In this document: in pieces, positions 35,533 to 44,409 of the stretch
Layout: each line of letters opens with the position of its first letter
Numbering within the stretch: the stretch's first letter is position 1
Origin: CBDCUC01 sp965222485
GTDB lineage: Bacteria; Pseudomonadota; Alphaproteobacteria; Rhizobiales; Hyphomicrobiaceae
Reading direction: 5' to 3'
NCBI GenBank assembly: GCA_965222485.1
Contig: CBDCUC010000040.1
Coordinates: forward strand, 620,001-684,000
Length of the DNA stretch: 64,000 bases
Translations under genes and position numbers: made by a program
Notes under the pieces: model-generated
Told to the model about the DNA's origin: nothing
Database searches by the model: none
The model's input: the letters and a program-made list of their open reading frames with translations, nothing else

Positions 35533-36903
35533 ATGATCATATATGAAAGCGAAGCGAACGCTATTGATGCCGCTGGCTACAATACTGCTTATGCAAAATC
35601 AGAGGCCCATTTTAATCCGAAGCCGGGCTTCAAGATCGTCGATCAATTGGTCGATTTCAGCGCTGAAGCCTGTCCAGCTTCGTGCATTGATATCGGTTGC
35701 GGCCAAGGCGCGCTACTTGACCACATCTACTCGTGCTCAAGGAAGGTTGGTGGAGATCGCATCAAGCCTGAACGTTTTTTGGGTGTCGACATTAGCAAGG
35801 TCGCGATCGATCAGTGCGAGAACGCCAATCCCAGCCTCGCCTGGGTCGTGGATTCCTTCCAGGGTTACGCCGAAGCTGCTGACCCGGCATCGCGCTTCCC
35901 CGATGGCGTTGACCTGATCGTCAACAAGGCAGGCCTGACCAAGGTCGGTTCAGAGGACGAGTTCGAAAACATTTTCCTAAGCATCAGGAACTTGCTGTCT
36001 GACAGTGGGCATTTTCTTTTCACATGCAGCAAGCCGTTCTACAGGAAATGGCTTTCCGCCAACGCGACCGACTGGCGTCGTGAGCCTATACAGATCGCCT
36101 TCGACATTTTTGGCGAGCCTCAATACCTCACCGATGAGACCAGGTACATATTGCTCTTCTCAAAGCGCACGCCGGATTTAAAGGATGCTTATCCCGCTGC
36201 TGTCGAGTTTGAATTTGAAGATGGAAGCAAGAGCCGAATTGACACGTACTTCGATCTCGACATACGCCGGCGCGTAGAACTCGCTACCGGGTTGCCTCAT
36301 CCGCGCGGCTCCACAAGACTGAACAAAGTCACCTTGCTGTCTGATATGAACTTTGCGGCAAACCCGGACATCCGAGTTTCGTCTTCCTATGCAATTCCGC
36401 AAATACGTGGGAAGGGCCTTAAGGTGCATCGTCTGCGTCGCCCACTCAACAGCTCCAAATCTCTCATATTGCGTGCAAACGAGTTTTGCGGTGTGAAGTG
36501 CAGCCATGTCCTGTTGGGCGGCAGCCTCAATGATTGGCTCGTGTCATCCGACACTGGTCAACCGCATGTCGATCCCGACGAATTCGAGGCTCGCCTCGAT
36601 TGGTTCTTTTCGTTTCTCAAGCGTCACCAATCGGCGCACGTGACATTCCTGACCGCGTTTCCCATTGGCGAACGCCATCATCCCACCAGCGGAGATTTAT
36701 ATTCAGAGTCTGCAGCTCAACCGTTTAAGGAAACTCTCCGCAACCTAACGAAAGCGCATGGCGTACAGTTTGCCGATGTCACACCTCAGCTGACCTCAAA
36801 ATTGCGGTGGTTTGGGGTAGGCGGTCCGCTGTGGCAACGAGCCTCGATGCTGAAGCGACTGACCAAAGCGATTTCGACCTCCCTGGCGGAGGTGCGGGCA
36901 TGA
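35533..36903 (+). CDS. SAM-dependent methyltransferase, unit 2 (SAM motif intact)
   Basis: 456 residues. N-terminal class I methyltransferase with motif I ASCIDIGCGQGALLDHI (49-65), motif II FLGVDISKVAIDQC, acidic DLIVNKAGLTKV and the strand FLFTCSKPFYRKW. A middle beta segment and a C-terminal domain (VLLGGSLNDWLVSSDTGQ, AQPFKETLRNLTKAHGVQFA) are shared with the unit 1 paralogue and unknown elsewhere to me; GGS could recall SGNH block I, but this is speculative. The substrate is probably a sugar or sugar-linked group. Stop and next start overlap as ATGA, as in unit 1. Confidence 0.78.
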   Translation: MIIYESEANAIDAAGYNTAYAKSEAHFNPKPGFKIVDQLVDFSAEACPASCIDIGCGQGALLDHIYSCSRKVGGDRIKPERFLGVDISKVAIDQCENANPSLAWVVDSFQGYAEAADPASRFPDGVDLIVNKAGLTKVGSEDEFENIFLSIRNLLSDSGHFLFTCSKPFYRKWLSANATDWRREPIQIAFDIFGEPQYLTDETRYILLFSKRTPDLKDAYPAAVEFEFEDGSKSRIDTYFDLDIRRRVELATGLPHPRGSTRLNKVTLLSDMNFAANPDIRVSSSYAIPQIRGKGLKVHRLRRPLNSSKSLILRANEFCGVKCSHVLLGGSLNDWLVSSDTGQPHVDPDEFEARLDWFFSFLKRHQSAHVTFLTAFPIGERHHPTSGDLYSESAAQPFKETLRNLTKAHGVQFADVTPQLTSKLRWFGVGGPLWQRASMLKRLTKAISTSLAEVRA

Positions 36904-37772
36904 GTATGCGTATGAGCCCCGTGCGAGCAAAGGTTCTTCTTTCGGATGGAAGCGAGGCCGTCGTTCCGGACGCCCAAGTCAGCGCGCTCTTTGATGCGCT
37001 AGATAGCCGAACATCGATGATTGGACCGCCCGACGTAGAAGAAGGCGCCTGGTTTCACCCTGATACACTAGGCTGCATGGGCGGCCGCAGTGAATTCGAG
37101 CGTGGCCGCCAACGCCAGATTCTGAGCTGGCTCGCGGACAACAGAAGTGAGAATGCTCCCAAGGTTATGCTTCTCGGCGACGGCACTCGGATGCGAATGT
37201 CAAACGGCACCGGCTACGCCATCCATGCCTACAGACGCCTTATTGGGAAGGTCAATATCGAACATGTGCCGCAAAATTGCGGTGGGACAATCGTGGGCAG
37301 AAAGCTGATCGGTGAGTGGCTCAAGTGCAAGCCGGATATTGTTCACTACAATGCAGGGCTTCAGGACCTCGCAAAGCCAAAGAAAGAGAGCGCCGCTAAC
37401 GGTGATTACGTGTCAGTGGACACCTATAAGGAAAACCTGTCCGCAATCTTTACAGAGATTCTTTCGTCAGGTGTCAGCAAGCTAATATGGGCACTGTCCA
37501 CGCCGGTGTACGACGAATGGCACGCGACACAGACTCGGTCCACCGGTGTGAGAAGGCTGGCACGCCACGACGCCGACGTGCAAGCCTACAACGACGCATC
37601 CCTGGAGGTCGCTAAGGAATTCGGATTGACGGTCAACGACCTTTACTCACCGTTGATGGAGGCGGGCCTACGTGAGGCGCTGCTACCAGACGGCGTACAT
37701 TTAAGTGCACGCGGCAGCCGGCTGCTGGGTCGCCAAGTCGCCGAAATGGTTGAACAGGCAGCCGTTGACTGA
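36900..37772 (+). CDS. SGNH hydrolase-like pseudoenzyme, unit 2 (catalytic serine replaced by Gly)
   Basis: 290-residue paralogue of the hydrolase at 32298-33170, colinear over its whole length. Block I reads VMLLGDGTRMRMSNG: the nucleophile position is Gly95 (codon GGC at 37182-37184) instead of Ser. Block III-like HYNAGLQDLAK also has Gln for the usual Asn/His, while block V LPDGVHLSARG keeps Asp264 and His267. It is therefore predicted to be hydrolytically dead but folded. The ATG at 36900 overlaps the methyltransferase stop by four bases; upstream Met codons lie inside the previous gene. Probably a partner subunit for the active paralogue or a binding protein. Confidence 0.8.
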   Translation: MSMRMSPVRAKVLLSDGSEAVVPDAQVSALFDALDSRTSMIGPPDVEEGAWFHPDTLGCMGGRSEFERGRQRQILSWLADNRSENAPKVMLLGDGTRMRMSNGTGYAIHAYRRLIGKVNIEHVPQNCGGTIVGRKLIGEWLKCKPDIVHYNAGLQDLAKPKKESAANGDYVSVDTYKENLSAIFTEILSSGVSKLIWALSTPVYDEWHATQTRSTGVRRLARHDADVQAYNDASLEVAKEFGLTVNDLYSPLMEAGLREALLPDGVHLSARGSRLLGRQVAEMVEQAAVD

Positions 37773-37817
37773 GGCAGGCAGCAGACCGGCTGGCGCAATT
37801 TTTTTCCGCCGGCCAAC

Positions 37818-39437
37818 CTAGGACTGGTTTTCGAATTCAGTCAGAAGCTCAAAAAAGCTTTTGGCCAAGTCCACCTCTCTTTTGAAATTCTTACGCGCTG
37901 TCGGCGTCGTAAAAACTGGTTTTGAGATTCTTTCCAACGCGGCAGCATATGCGGTAACGTCTTCAAAATTCGGCCGAACACCTTTTGAAATTTGAGCAAA
38001 AGCTTCGGCAGCATCCTCCTTGCCGCGGGTTAGGAATGCGCCAGAGCAGGCCCCGTACCAGGGGTTGCCGAAACAAAGCACAGGTTTGCTTCTGATGAGA
38101 GCCTCCCAGCCGACGGCACCAGTTATGGTCGCAATTGCTTGCGATCGGTCGATCAGCTCGAAGCTTGGTACATCCCGTCGCACAAATCGTACGCTCTTGA
38201 GTCTTTTGATGTCGTCGTAATATTGCTCCCATCTACTCATTTCGCCGAACGTATTATAGCGAAACTGCGAGGGGTGCTCTTTGACGTAAATGCTCCAGTT
38301 GTCGGGAAGAGCGTCCGCTAGGACGCTGATCGCCAGGAACTGATTGGAGAAATATCCGCCTTCAGGACATGTCGTCCGCTCGGGCTGATAATGCATCGCG
38401 TAGTAGATGTAGGGCTTGTCGAGGTCGACTTCGCTGCACAAGCCATCATAAATTTCATTCAGCCGGATCTTCCTCAGCATTGCCCACTGGCGATAGTTCC
38501 GGTATTCGCCACGAGTAAGGAAGGATGCAGAAATCGGCCGGCCAGGAAGCTTGAATGCTCGCGGAAGCGGTTCTTCGTCCTTTGGACGCTTCTTCGCGGG
38601 GACGATGGTTTCGGACGCCTGTCTTTTCCAAAGGCCCTTAATTGGATTCAACCCGTTCTGTTTCCGCATGAGCGGTTCATCCGGAACAAAGGGCTGCGGC
38701 TCAACTTCACCACGCTCGTGCGCCTGCGCAATGACGTCGCGAATTGCGTCATAGCGCGCCTCCCTGCTCATCACGTCGTGCACATACCAGGGCTTGTAGA
38801 CCGCAGTCCCCTTTCGGATGTTTTCCAGGTGTTCCAACACACCTTTCTCCGCTGGTGCGGCCCCCTCCTCGCGGCAGGTTTGAAATGCAGAGATCAGATG
38901 AGGTGGCAGGCGCTCTACGCTGTCTGAAACGAAATGGAGGTTGCTGACCGGCGTTGAGACGAAGATCCGGCAGGAATGACCAAGCAGCGTCATAGCGCTG
39001 TACAACAGATACTCGCCAATGGCATGTGGCGGTGCGCTGAAAACCGCACGCTCAAGGTTGTGGTCCTCAATGACATTCATCCAATAGATCAGCAGCGTGT
39101 GGATGAGGCGCATCCGCTCCTGAAAGCTGAACGACCGCCCCAAATCAACGCGGTCAAGGATCTCCACAGCCATTGAAATGTTGGGCTGAGCTTGATCGAG
39201 AAAAGTCTTGGACAATGAACCGCACATGAAGTGCTCGCATCCATCCGGCGGGATGCCGCGGTTCAAATCAAGCTTGGCATGCAGCGTCGCAGCGGGAAAC
39301 GCACGACCAATCGTATCGTAATTGTCCGAACGTGTGACCCAGTAGCGCGGCTGCCAGCCCAATTGTTCTTGCAACAACGATGCTGTGACAATCCACTCAG
39401 GTTGATTGCTTAGGCAGTAGGCGACGTTCTGCGACAT
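37818..39437 (-). CDS. Capsule-type (KpsC/KpsS-like) glycosyltransferase
   Basis: 539 residues without signal peptide or membrane helix. The C-terminal half has the capsule-synthesis glycosyltransferase features PYIYYAMHYQPERTTCPEGG, NWSIYVKEHPSQF and the donor-site region SQAIATITGAVGWEALIRSK followed by PVLCFGNPWYG. Enzymes of this group often transfer Kdo or other keto-sugars in group 2 capsules; a nonulosonic acid donor made by the neighbouring operon is a reasonable guess. The N-terminal half is less conserved. It lies 54 bases after the PIG-L gene on the minus strand and is convergent with the unit 2 hydrolase-like gene. Confidence 0.8.
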   Translation of the reverse strand: MSQNVAYCLSNQPEWIVTASLLQEQLGWQPRYWVTRSDNYDTIGRAFPAATLHAKLDLNRGIPPDGCEHFMCGSLSKTFLDQAQPNISMAVEILDRVDLGRSFSFQERMRLIHTLLIYWMNVIEDHNLERAVFSAPPHAIGEYLLYSAMTLLGHSCRIFVSTPVSNLHFVSDSVERLPPHLISAFQTCREEGAAPAEKGVLEHLENIRKGTAVYKPWYVHDVMSREARYDAIRDVIAQAHERGEVEPQPFVPDEPLMRKQNGLNPIKGLWKRQASETIVPAKKRPKDEEPLPRAFKLPGRPISASFLTRGEYRNYRQWAMLRKIRLNEIYDGLCSEVDLDKPYIYYAMHYQPERTTCPEGGYFSNQFLAISVLADALPDNWSIYVKEHPSQFRYNTFGEMSRWEQYYDDIKRLKSVRFVRRDVPSFELIDRSQAIATITGAVGWEALIRSKPVLCFGNPWYGACSGAFLTRGKEDAAEAFAQISKGVRPNFEDVTAYAAALERISKPVFTTPTARKNFKREVDLAKSFFELLTEFENQS

Positions 39438-39491
39438 GGTTTGATTTCATACTGGAATGATGTTTGGCGACGCTGCCGGTGTTGATTGGCT

Positions 39492-40178
39492 CTAGGTGCC
39501 CGGCAGACCGCACTGCCGGACGACTACGAAAGCTTCTGCCGCATGCATGTTTGCCGCAGCCCCTCGCGTGCCGGCCAGGTGAGACAGTGCCTGTGATGAT
39601 CGCGGATGCGGAAACGGGCGCATTTCCCTTTCATAACACCGCATGGCCTCGATCTTTTTGTCCAGAGTGGGCGAGATGTCCACGAACAAAGACGGTGAGA
39701 AGCCGGCAACGGTGCCCGCAGGCCGCCACTCGGTGCTTGACGGCACTTCAAACGATGCAATCATGCGAACGCTCTCGAACGCTGGCGGTCTGCATGCCGT
39801 CACGACCGCCCGGTACGTGAGCTCGTGATCGATGTTCAAGTCGTTCTCAAAATGCGTGTAGACGATTTCAGGTGCGAATGAGCCAATGACCTCTTCCACA
39901 GACTGGGTAATGTCCAGCAGCGGAACAGTGTCGAGCTGGTTGTCGGGAAATGGCTTGAATACCACATCCGATATACCAAGAACCTTGGCTGCCGCCGTTG
40001 CAGCCTGCTGGCGACCACTGACATCCTGGTCGGCTTCGCTGCCACGACGCGCACCTTCGCCATCGGCCAGGAATAGCACCTTGACCTCGTGTCCGGCTTT
40101 AGCATGCAGCGCAAGCGTGCCCCCGCATCCAAGCACTTCATCATCGGGATGGGCGGCAACCACCAGTACTTTCGTCAT
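39492..40178 (-). CDS. PIG-L/LmbE-family zinc deacetylase
   Basis: 228-residue deacetylase acting on N-acetyl sugars or related amides. The zinc-binding motif VVAAHPDDEVLGCGGTLAL is at the N-terminus, and HFENDLNIDHELTYRAV supplies the third ligand and catalytic region. C-terminal FPHPRSSQAL is also typical of the glycan-associated subgroup. Together with the downstream capsule glycosyltransferase gene it forms a two-gene leftward unit, divergent from the methyltransferase/WbqC pair. Confidence 0.9.
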   Translation of the reverse strand: MTKVLVVAAHPDDEVLGCGGTLALHAKAGHEVKVLFLADGEGARRGSEADQDVSGRQQAATAAAKVLGISDVVFKPFPDNQLDTVPLLDITQSVEEVIGSFAPEIVYTHFENDLNIDHELTYRAVVTACRPPAFESVRMIASFEVPSSTEWRPAGTVAGFSPSLFVDISPTLDKKIEAMRCYEREMRPFPHPRSSQALSHLAGTRGAAANMHAAEAFVVVRQCGLPGT

Positions 40179-40463
40179 TCAAGTCCCTCTATCGCTGCAA
40201 TCGCAAAACGACCGAACCGGGGCGGCGGCCTCCCGATGGATTGCCGAAGTATTGCAGGCGAAAATTTCCTCACAACTATATCATTCCCCCAAGCGAGCCA
40301 AGAAGCGATTGATTAGGCTTGGCACATATGCTTTCTGTCGCCCAAACACATGGCCTCACACTGGTCAGGGGTGAGATCAAGGTTCGTGCGGCAATATGGC
40401 CCCTAAGCCCCTCCGCAGCGGCTCCATGACATGGCCCCGATCCATATAAATTCGCGGCAGCTA

Positions 40464-41081
40464 ATGACCACAATCAACGACAAGATCGGCGAGATTTCCG
40501 CGTTCTTCAACAAGAGGGTCGAAGAACATGGCTACTCTCCCGTTGGATGCGATTACCACTCATGGGATACGCAGCAGATCCGCTTTGACGTCATGGCCGC
40601 GGTTGCAAGCCTCGACAAACGTTCGATCCTCGACGTTGGCTGTGGCTTTGGAGATTTTATCTCCTACCTGGATGCAAAGAATTTCAATAACGCATCCTAC
40701 CGTGGCGTCGATATTAGCGAGCGGATGATCGAAGAGGGAAAACGGCGCCACCCGGATGCCGATCTTCACGTTGCGAACATTCTAACAAGCGACTTGGAGC
40801 CGGCAGACGTCGTCACCGCAAACGGGATTTTCTACCTCCTGGGAGAAGACGGCTGGCAACACATGCAGCCTCTCGTTCGCCGGCTGTTCGAGCTCTCGAA
40901 AGAGGCCGTCGCCTTCAGCTCTTTAAGCACCTACGCCACGCGCAAAACCGACGGCGAGTTTTACTGCGACCCGCTGCAGGCCTTTGAATTTTGCCGCACA
41001 CTGACACCGAGAGTAACGCTGCGCCACGATTACCACCCGGGCGACTTCACGATATATATGTACCGTGACACGCGCTCATGA
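40464..41081 (+). CDS. Class I SAM-dependent methyltransferase
   Basis: 205 residues from the ATG at 40464 (MTTINDKIGE); an upstream Met at 40431 is possible. SAM motif I ILDVGCGFGDFISYL, motif II YRGVDISERMIEEG and DVVTANGIFYLLG identify an active-looking methyltransferase. The stop overlaps the WbqC-like gene start as ATGA, so the two are coupled. Small methyltransferases paired with WbqC genes are common in polysaccharide loci; the substrate is unknown. Confidence 0.85.
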   Translation: MTTINDKIGEISAFFNKRVEEHGYSPVGCDYHSWDTQQIRFDVMAAVASLDKRSILDVGCGFGDFISYLDAKNFNNASYRGVDISERMIEEGKRRHPDADLHVANILTSDLEPADVVTANGIFYLLGEDGWQHMQPLVRRLFELSKEAVAFSSLSTYATRKTDGEFYCDPLQAFEFCRTLTPRVTLRHDYHPGDFTIYMYRDTRS

Positions 41082-41791
41082 TCGTCTCGATAAACCAACC
41101 TGCCTATCTTCCCTGGGCCGGCTATTTCGATCGCATTGCTTGCAGCGACCTTCATATTGTCCTTGATCACGTTCAGTTCGAAAAGAACAGCCTCGTAAAC
41201 CGCAACAAGATCAGGACGCCCCAGGGCTCGATGTACCTGACCGTGCCGGTGCGCACAAAAGGCCAGTTCGGTGAACTTTCCATTCAATCCTTGACCACCA
41301 GTCAGCCGAATGTCTGGTCACAAAAACACTTGAAGGCTCTTAAAGCGAATTACGCACGCGCACCTTACTTTGCCGATCACATCGATTTTTTCGAAGAGCT
41401 GTACAGTGATGCCGGGCGCGCCGATGAGTTCCTGCCGATGGCCATGCGCTTCATCAATCATGTCGTCGAGCTGCTGGAAATCGATGTCCCGCTCAAACTC
41501 AGCAGTGAGATGGAGCTGAAGGAGAAAAAGTCAGATCTCATCCTTGAGATTTGTAGATCCGTCGGCGCAACGACATACCTGTCAGGCCCAATGGGACGGG
41601 ATTATCTCGACACTCAAAAATTCCACGACCAAGGAATCGGCATCACCTTCCATAGCTTTTCGCCGCCGGACTATAAGCAGTGTTGGAAGGGTTTCGAATC
41701 TCACCTGTCAATTGTCGATCTTCTTATGAACCTTTCGACGGAGGATATCCGTAGCCACATGGCTGCGGGTCGTCAGATCAGCGAAAGCTAG
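41078..41791 (+). CDS. WbqC-like family protein
   Basis: 237 residues matching the WbqC family (PF08889): INQPAYLPWAGYFDRIACSD at the N-terminus, DHVQFEKNSLVNRNKIRT, TVPVRTKGQFGELS, and LSGPMGRDYLD. WbqC proteins occur in O-antigen and nonulosonate clusters; the biochemical role is not firmly established, with sugar acylation or amidation suggested. Coupled to the preceding methyltransferase gene by a 4-base overlap. Confidence 0.9.
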   Translation: MIVSINQPAYLPWAGYFDRIACSDLHIVLDHVQFEKNSLVNRNKIRTPQGSMYLTVPVRTKGQFGELSIQSLTTSQPNVWSQKHLKALKANYARAPYFADHIDFFEELYSDAGRADEFLPMAMRFINHVVELLEIDVPLKLSSEMELKEKKSDLILEICRSVGATTYLSGPMGRDYLDTQKFHDQGIGITFHSFSPPDYKQCWKGFESHLSIVDLLMNLSTEDIRSHMAAGRQISES

Positions 41792-41818
41792 CAAGGGTTG
41801 GCCGGAACCCAGTTCGGT

Positions 41819-43180
41819 TCAGCCTAATTGTTCCTCAACCAGACCGAAAATCGACCGTTTTCCACGTGGCCGTAACGGCGCGGCTACGAGCCAGTCCGCA
41901 CGCGCTTCTGTTGCCTCTTCCAGAGTGGTGAGGTTCTGCAACCAATTGACTTTTGGTACGGCCAGTGCCGCCGGCAGCGTCCACTTCGTTGATTGGCTGT
42001 AGCTTGCATCCTTGTGGATCTGCCCCATTCGTTTGAGAGACCCAAAAACGTTGCGTTCCATGTCGTCGTTCATTTCTAGCTTTGGCGACACCAAGCTATC
42101 GTAGACCTCACCCAGCACGAACGATTGACCGTTCTGGTTCACTTGCCGGCTGTAAAGGCCCGCCGACGAACTGCGGAAGATGGGATTGGCTGCCGTATAA
42201 TCGTGAATGTAGGTGACATCATTGATCTGATCTGCGGGAACTTGGAACGCCCAGATGTGCGCACTGATTGGATGGAAGAATGGTCTTGAATCCAAATCCA
42301 ACCCGATCACGGCCGGCAGGAACGAGGTCGGCAAGCTCCAAAAAACCTTGTTGGCCGTGACATCCGTCGGTCCTTTGACGCTGACCGTTTGACCATCGCG
42401 GGACATCCCTTCGACTTTGTATTTCGTCTGGATATCAACGCCCAGCCCTTCAAGGTACGTTTTCATGCGCTGGCAGAACTCTCCCATACCGCCCTTAGTA
42501 GGGTAGTAGTTCCGGTGCTCGAACGTGTTGCCGTCATCCTTTTGAGGCGCATTCTCGGGGTGGTTCTTGCGCGCAAGCCGTTCGTCCAAAGCGCCGCTCT
42601 GCGCCTTTAGCTCATCCATTCTGGCGTCATCGTCGAGCCGAATGCGCTTGGCGTACGACAAAACGTCAAAAGCTTCGGCCGCAAGATCGTCCAGGCTGAC
42701 GCGAGCAAGCTTGTCCAGGCCCGGCGCCAAATGCGGTGCCACTGCCGGCCCAAAGCGCTTATCAAGTCGGTCTTTTAGAGTCTGGCCTGGCTGGGGATCA
42801 TCGGGGGCCTTCGAAGCCGCGACAACACTTGCGATCAAGTCTTCACGTAGCGCTTCGGGCGCCTGCGAAAGATCGGGAACGGCAATGCCCTCACACGTGC
42901 CAAAATCGCTGACCGACGCGTAGTGAACGTCCACCGGATGAATATTGCCATCCATGACTAGATCGAAGAATTCGGCGGATTTCGCATCACCGAAGTCGAA
43001 GAGGTGACAGCCGTTATCGATGGCAAAGCCATTCCAATTCCGCGAGGAAAGGATGCCGCCAAGAGCTGGGGCGGCTTCCAGAAGCACCACACTCTGTCCC
43101 GATTGTGCAAGCCGGTAGGCTGCGTAAGCACCACCAACACCGCCGCCTACGACGCACCAATCATATACACGTTCCGCCAT
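41819..43180 (-). CDS. FAD-dependent oxidoreductase (amine oxidase / protoporphyrinogen-oxidase-like)
   Basis: 453 residues. N-terminal FAD-binding dinucleotide motif CVVGGGVGGAYAAYRLAQSG followed by LLEAAPALGGILSS and GFAIDNGCHLFDFGD; NYYPTKGGMGEFCQRMKTYL in the second half is typical of this superfamily, which includes UDP-galactopyranose mutase-like and phytoene desaturase-like enzymes. No CxxxH-type Rieske or other added domain is seen. It is the last gene of the nine-gene leftward nonulosonate operon, 46 bases after the acetyltransferase. A sugar-modifying oxidation is likely, but the substrate is unknown. Confidence 0.78.
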   Translation of the reverse strand: MAERVYDWCVVGGGVGGAYAAYRLAQSGQSVVLLEAAPALGGILSSRNWNGFAIDNGCHLFDFGDAKSAEFFDLVMDGNIHPVDVHYASVSDFGTCEGIAVPDLSQAPEALREDLIASVVAASKAPDDPQPGQTLKDRLDKRFGPAVAPHLAPGLDKLARVSLDDLAAEAFDVLSYAKRIRLDDDARMDELKAQSGALDERLARKNHPENAPQKDDGNTFEHRNYYPTKGGMGEFCQRMKTYLEGLGVDIQTKYKVEGMSRDGQTVSVKGPTDVTANKVFWSLPTSFLPAVIGLDLDSRPFFHPISAHIWAFQVPADQINDVTYIHDYTAANPIFRSSSAGLYSRQVNQNGQSFVLGEVYDSLVSPKLEMNDDMERNVFGSLKRMGQIHKDASYSQSTKWTLPAALAVPKVNWLQNLTTLEEATEARADWLVAAPLRPRGKRSIFGLVEEQLG

Positions 43181-43226
43181 GCCTGATTCCCCCGGTTACC
43201 TGCCGCTGCGGGTGTCCTCACAGCCA

Positions 43227-43718
43227 TCATTCTCTACCACGCCGGACGAACCGGAGACAGAGCATATCCCCTTCGTCGCCGCCGTCTTTGTTTTCATCAG
43301 GAGCACGGCTGAATCCGGCTTTGGAGAAGGCCGACAGCGAGGCATTATTCTCCGCCCGCACGTAAGCCTCAACCGCCTCTATATCGCTCCACTTATCGAA
43401 ACACGCCGCAGTCGCTCTTTTGATGGCTTCGACGCCGAAACCGCGGCCTGTAAAATCCTTCAATAGATAGACGTTCAAGATCGCTGTGCTGGCCGAGGCC
43501 CTATCAAGGCGGACCGTTCCAGCACCCTCACCTTCGATTTCTAGGATAAATACGAGGTGGTCTTCGCTGGCGATGACGCTGTTGAACCAGTTCGAATGTT
43601 CTTGCCATGTAACGGTCTTGCGGCCCGCGCTTAGTGAGACGATCCAAGGGTCATTGCGCCACTCAAAGACTTGCGCGGCATCGCTTTTGTTGGCTTCGCG
43701 TACGGTTAGGCCTGCCAT
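43227..43718 (-). CDS. pseH: PseH-type GNAT N-acetyltransferase
   Basis: 163-residue GNAT acetyltransferase for the third step of pseudaminic acid synthesis (N4-acetylation of UDP-4-amino-4,6-dideoxy-AltNAc). Features: LTVREANKSDAAQVFEWRND, WQEHSNWFNSVI and the acetyl-CoA-binding LLKDFTGRGFGVEAIKRA. The true start is the ATG at 43718 (MAGLTV), one base after the upstream methyltransferase stop. Legionaminate pathways use a left-handed-helix acetyltransferase instead, so this supports a pseudaminic-type route. Confidence 0.85.
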   Translation of the reverse strand: MAGLTVREANKSDAAQVFEWRNDPWIVSLSAGRKTVTWQEHSNWFNSVIASEDHLVFILEIEGEGAGTVRLDRASASTAILNVYLLKDFTGRGFGVEAIKRATAACFDKWSDIEAVEAYVRAENNASLSAFSKAGFSRAPDENKDGGDEGDMLCLRFVRRGRE

Positions 43719-43719
43719 C

Positions 43720-44409
43720 TCAGTCTTTGCGCCGAGCAATGATGCGCCATTCTGCGTGAACCGACGGATTTTCTTTGTCGCTGATTTCACGCTCTTCTTT
43801 GAGCACCATCTGTTCAATCGTCCAGTTACGTTCGAAAAATTTCTCGATATCCTCACGCGACGCAAAGTAGAGCTGACCAAATCCCACTAGTGTGCCTTCG
43901 CTGATGTCGCTCGCAAGCCCATCGGCAGAAATCGTCGCCGATTGCGCGCTGGTATGAATGTCGGCGTAGGGTGTGAAGAGGAAATGACCGCCTGGCGCCG
44001 TGACGCGTGCGATTTCATCAATAGCCTGGCCGATATCTGTTCTGCTGACGCACGTCAGACTTGCACGGTCTATCACGATATCGAATGAGCCGTCGCGATA
44101 CGGTAGTTTCGTGAAATCTCCTACACTTACATCGACAGCCAGCCCCTCTTCTTCGAAGCGCTTCCGGGCAGTCTCTATTGCAGATGCGCTGCCATCGAAT
44201 CCCGTGGCATGAAATCCCTCACGCGCCGCAAACCACAGGTTCGAACCCGTACCACATCCGACCTCCAGAACGCGCACCTCGGATCGCGGTTTGTCGCGTG
44301 GCGCATGCCGAAACAGGAAACTGACGACGCTGTCCCATGGATAGCGCTGGGCGTGACCGGCTGAATACTTCTCTTCCCAAATGGGATCGATCTGTGCGCC
44401 CTGGCTCAT
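43720..44409 (-). CDS. SAM-dependent methyltransferase in the nonulosonate operon
   Basis: 229 residues, class I fold: motif I VRVLEVGCGTGSNLWFAARE, motif II ATGFDGSASAIETARKR, FDIVIDRASLTCVSR and HFLFTPYADIH. Related methyltransferases accompany pse genes in flagellin-glycosylation islands and are thought to modify nonulosonic acid derivatives. Its start overlaps the stop of the NeuB-family gene by four bases (ATGA) and its stop abuts pseH, so it is firmly within the operon. Confidence 0.83.
   Translation of the reverse strand: MSQGAQIDPIWEEKYSAGHAQRYPWDSVVSFLFRHAPRDKPRSEVRVLEVGCGTGSNLWFAAREGFHATGFDGSASAIETARKRFEEEGLAVDVSVGDFTKLPYRDGSFDIVIDRASLTCVSRTDIGQAIDEIARVTAPGGHFLFTPYADIHTSAQSATISADGLASDISEGTLVGFGQLYFASREDIEKFFERNWTIEQMVLKEEREISDKENPSVHAEWRIIARRKD

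Noticed and set aside
37785..37815. Inverted repeat GGCTGGCG / CGCCGGCC with a T-run in the loop between convergent genes
   Set aside because: The T-run is in the loop rather than after the stem and the stem contains a mismatch-type G-T pair, so it is not a convincing terminator.
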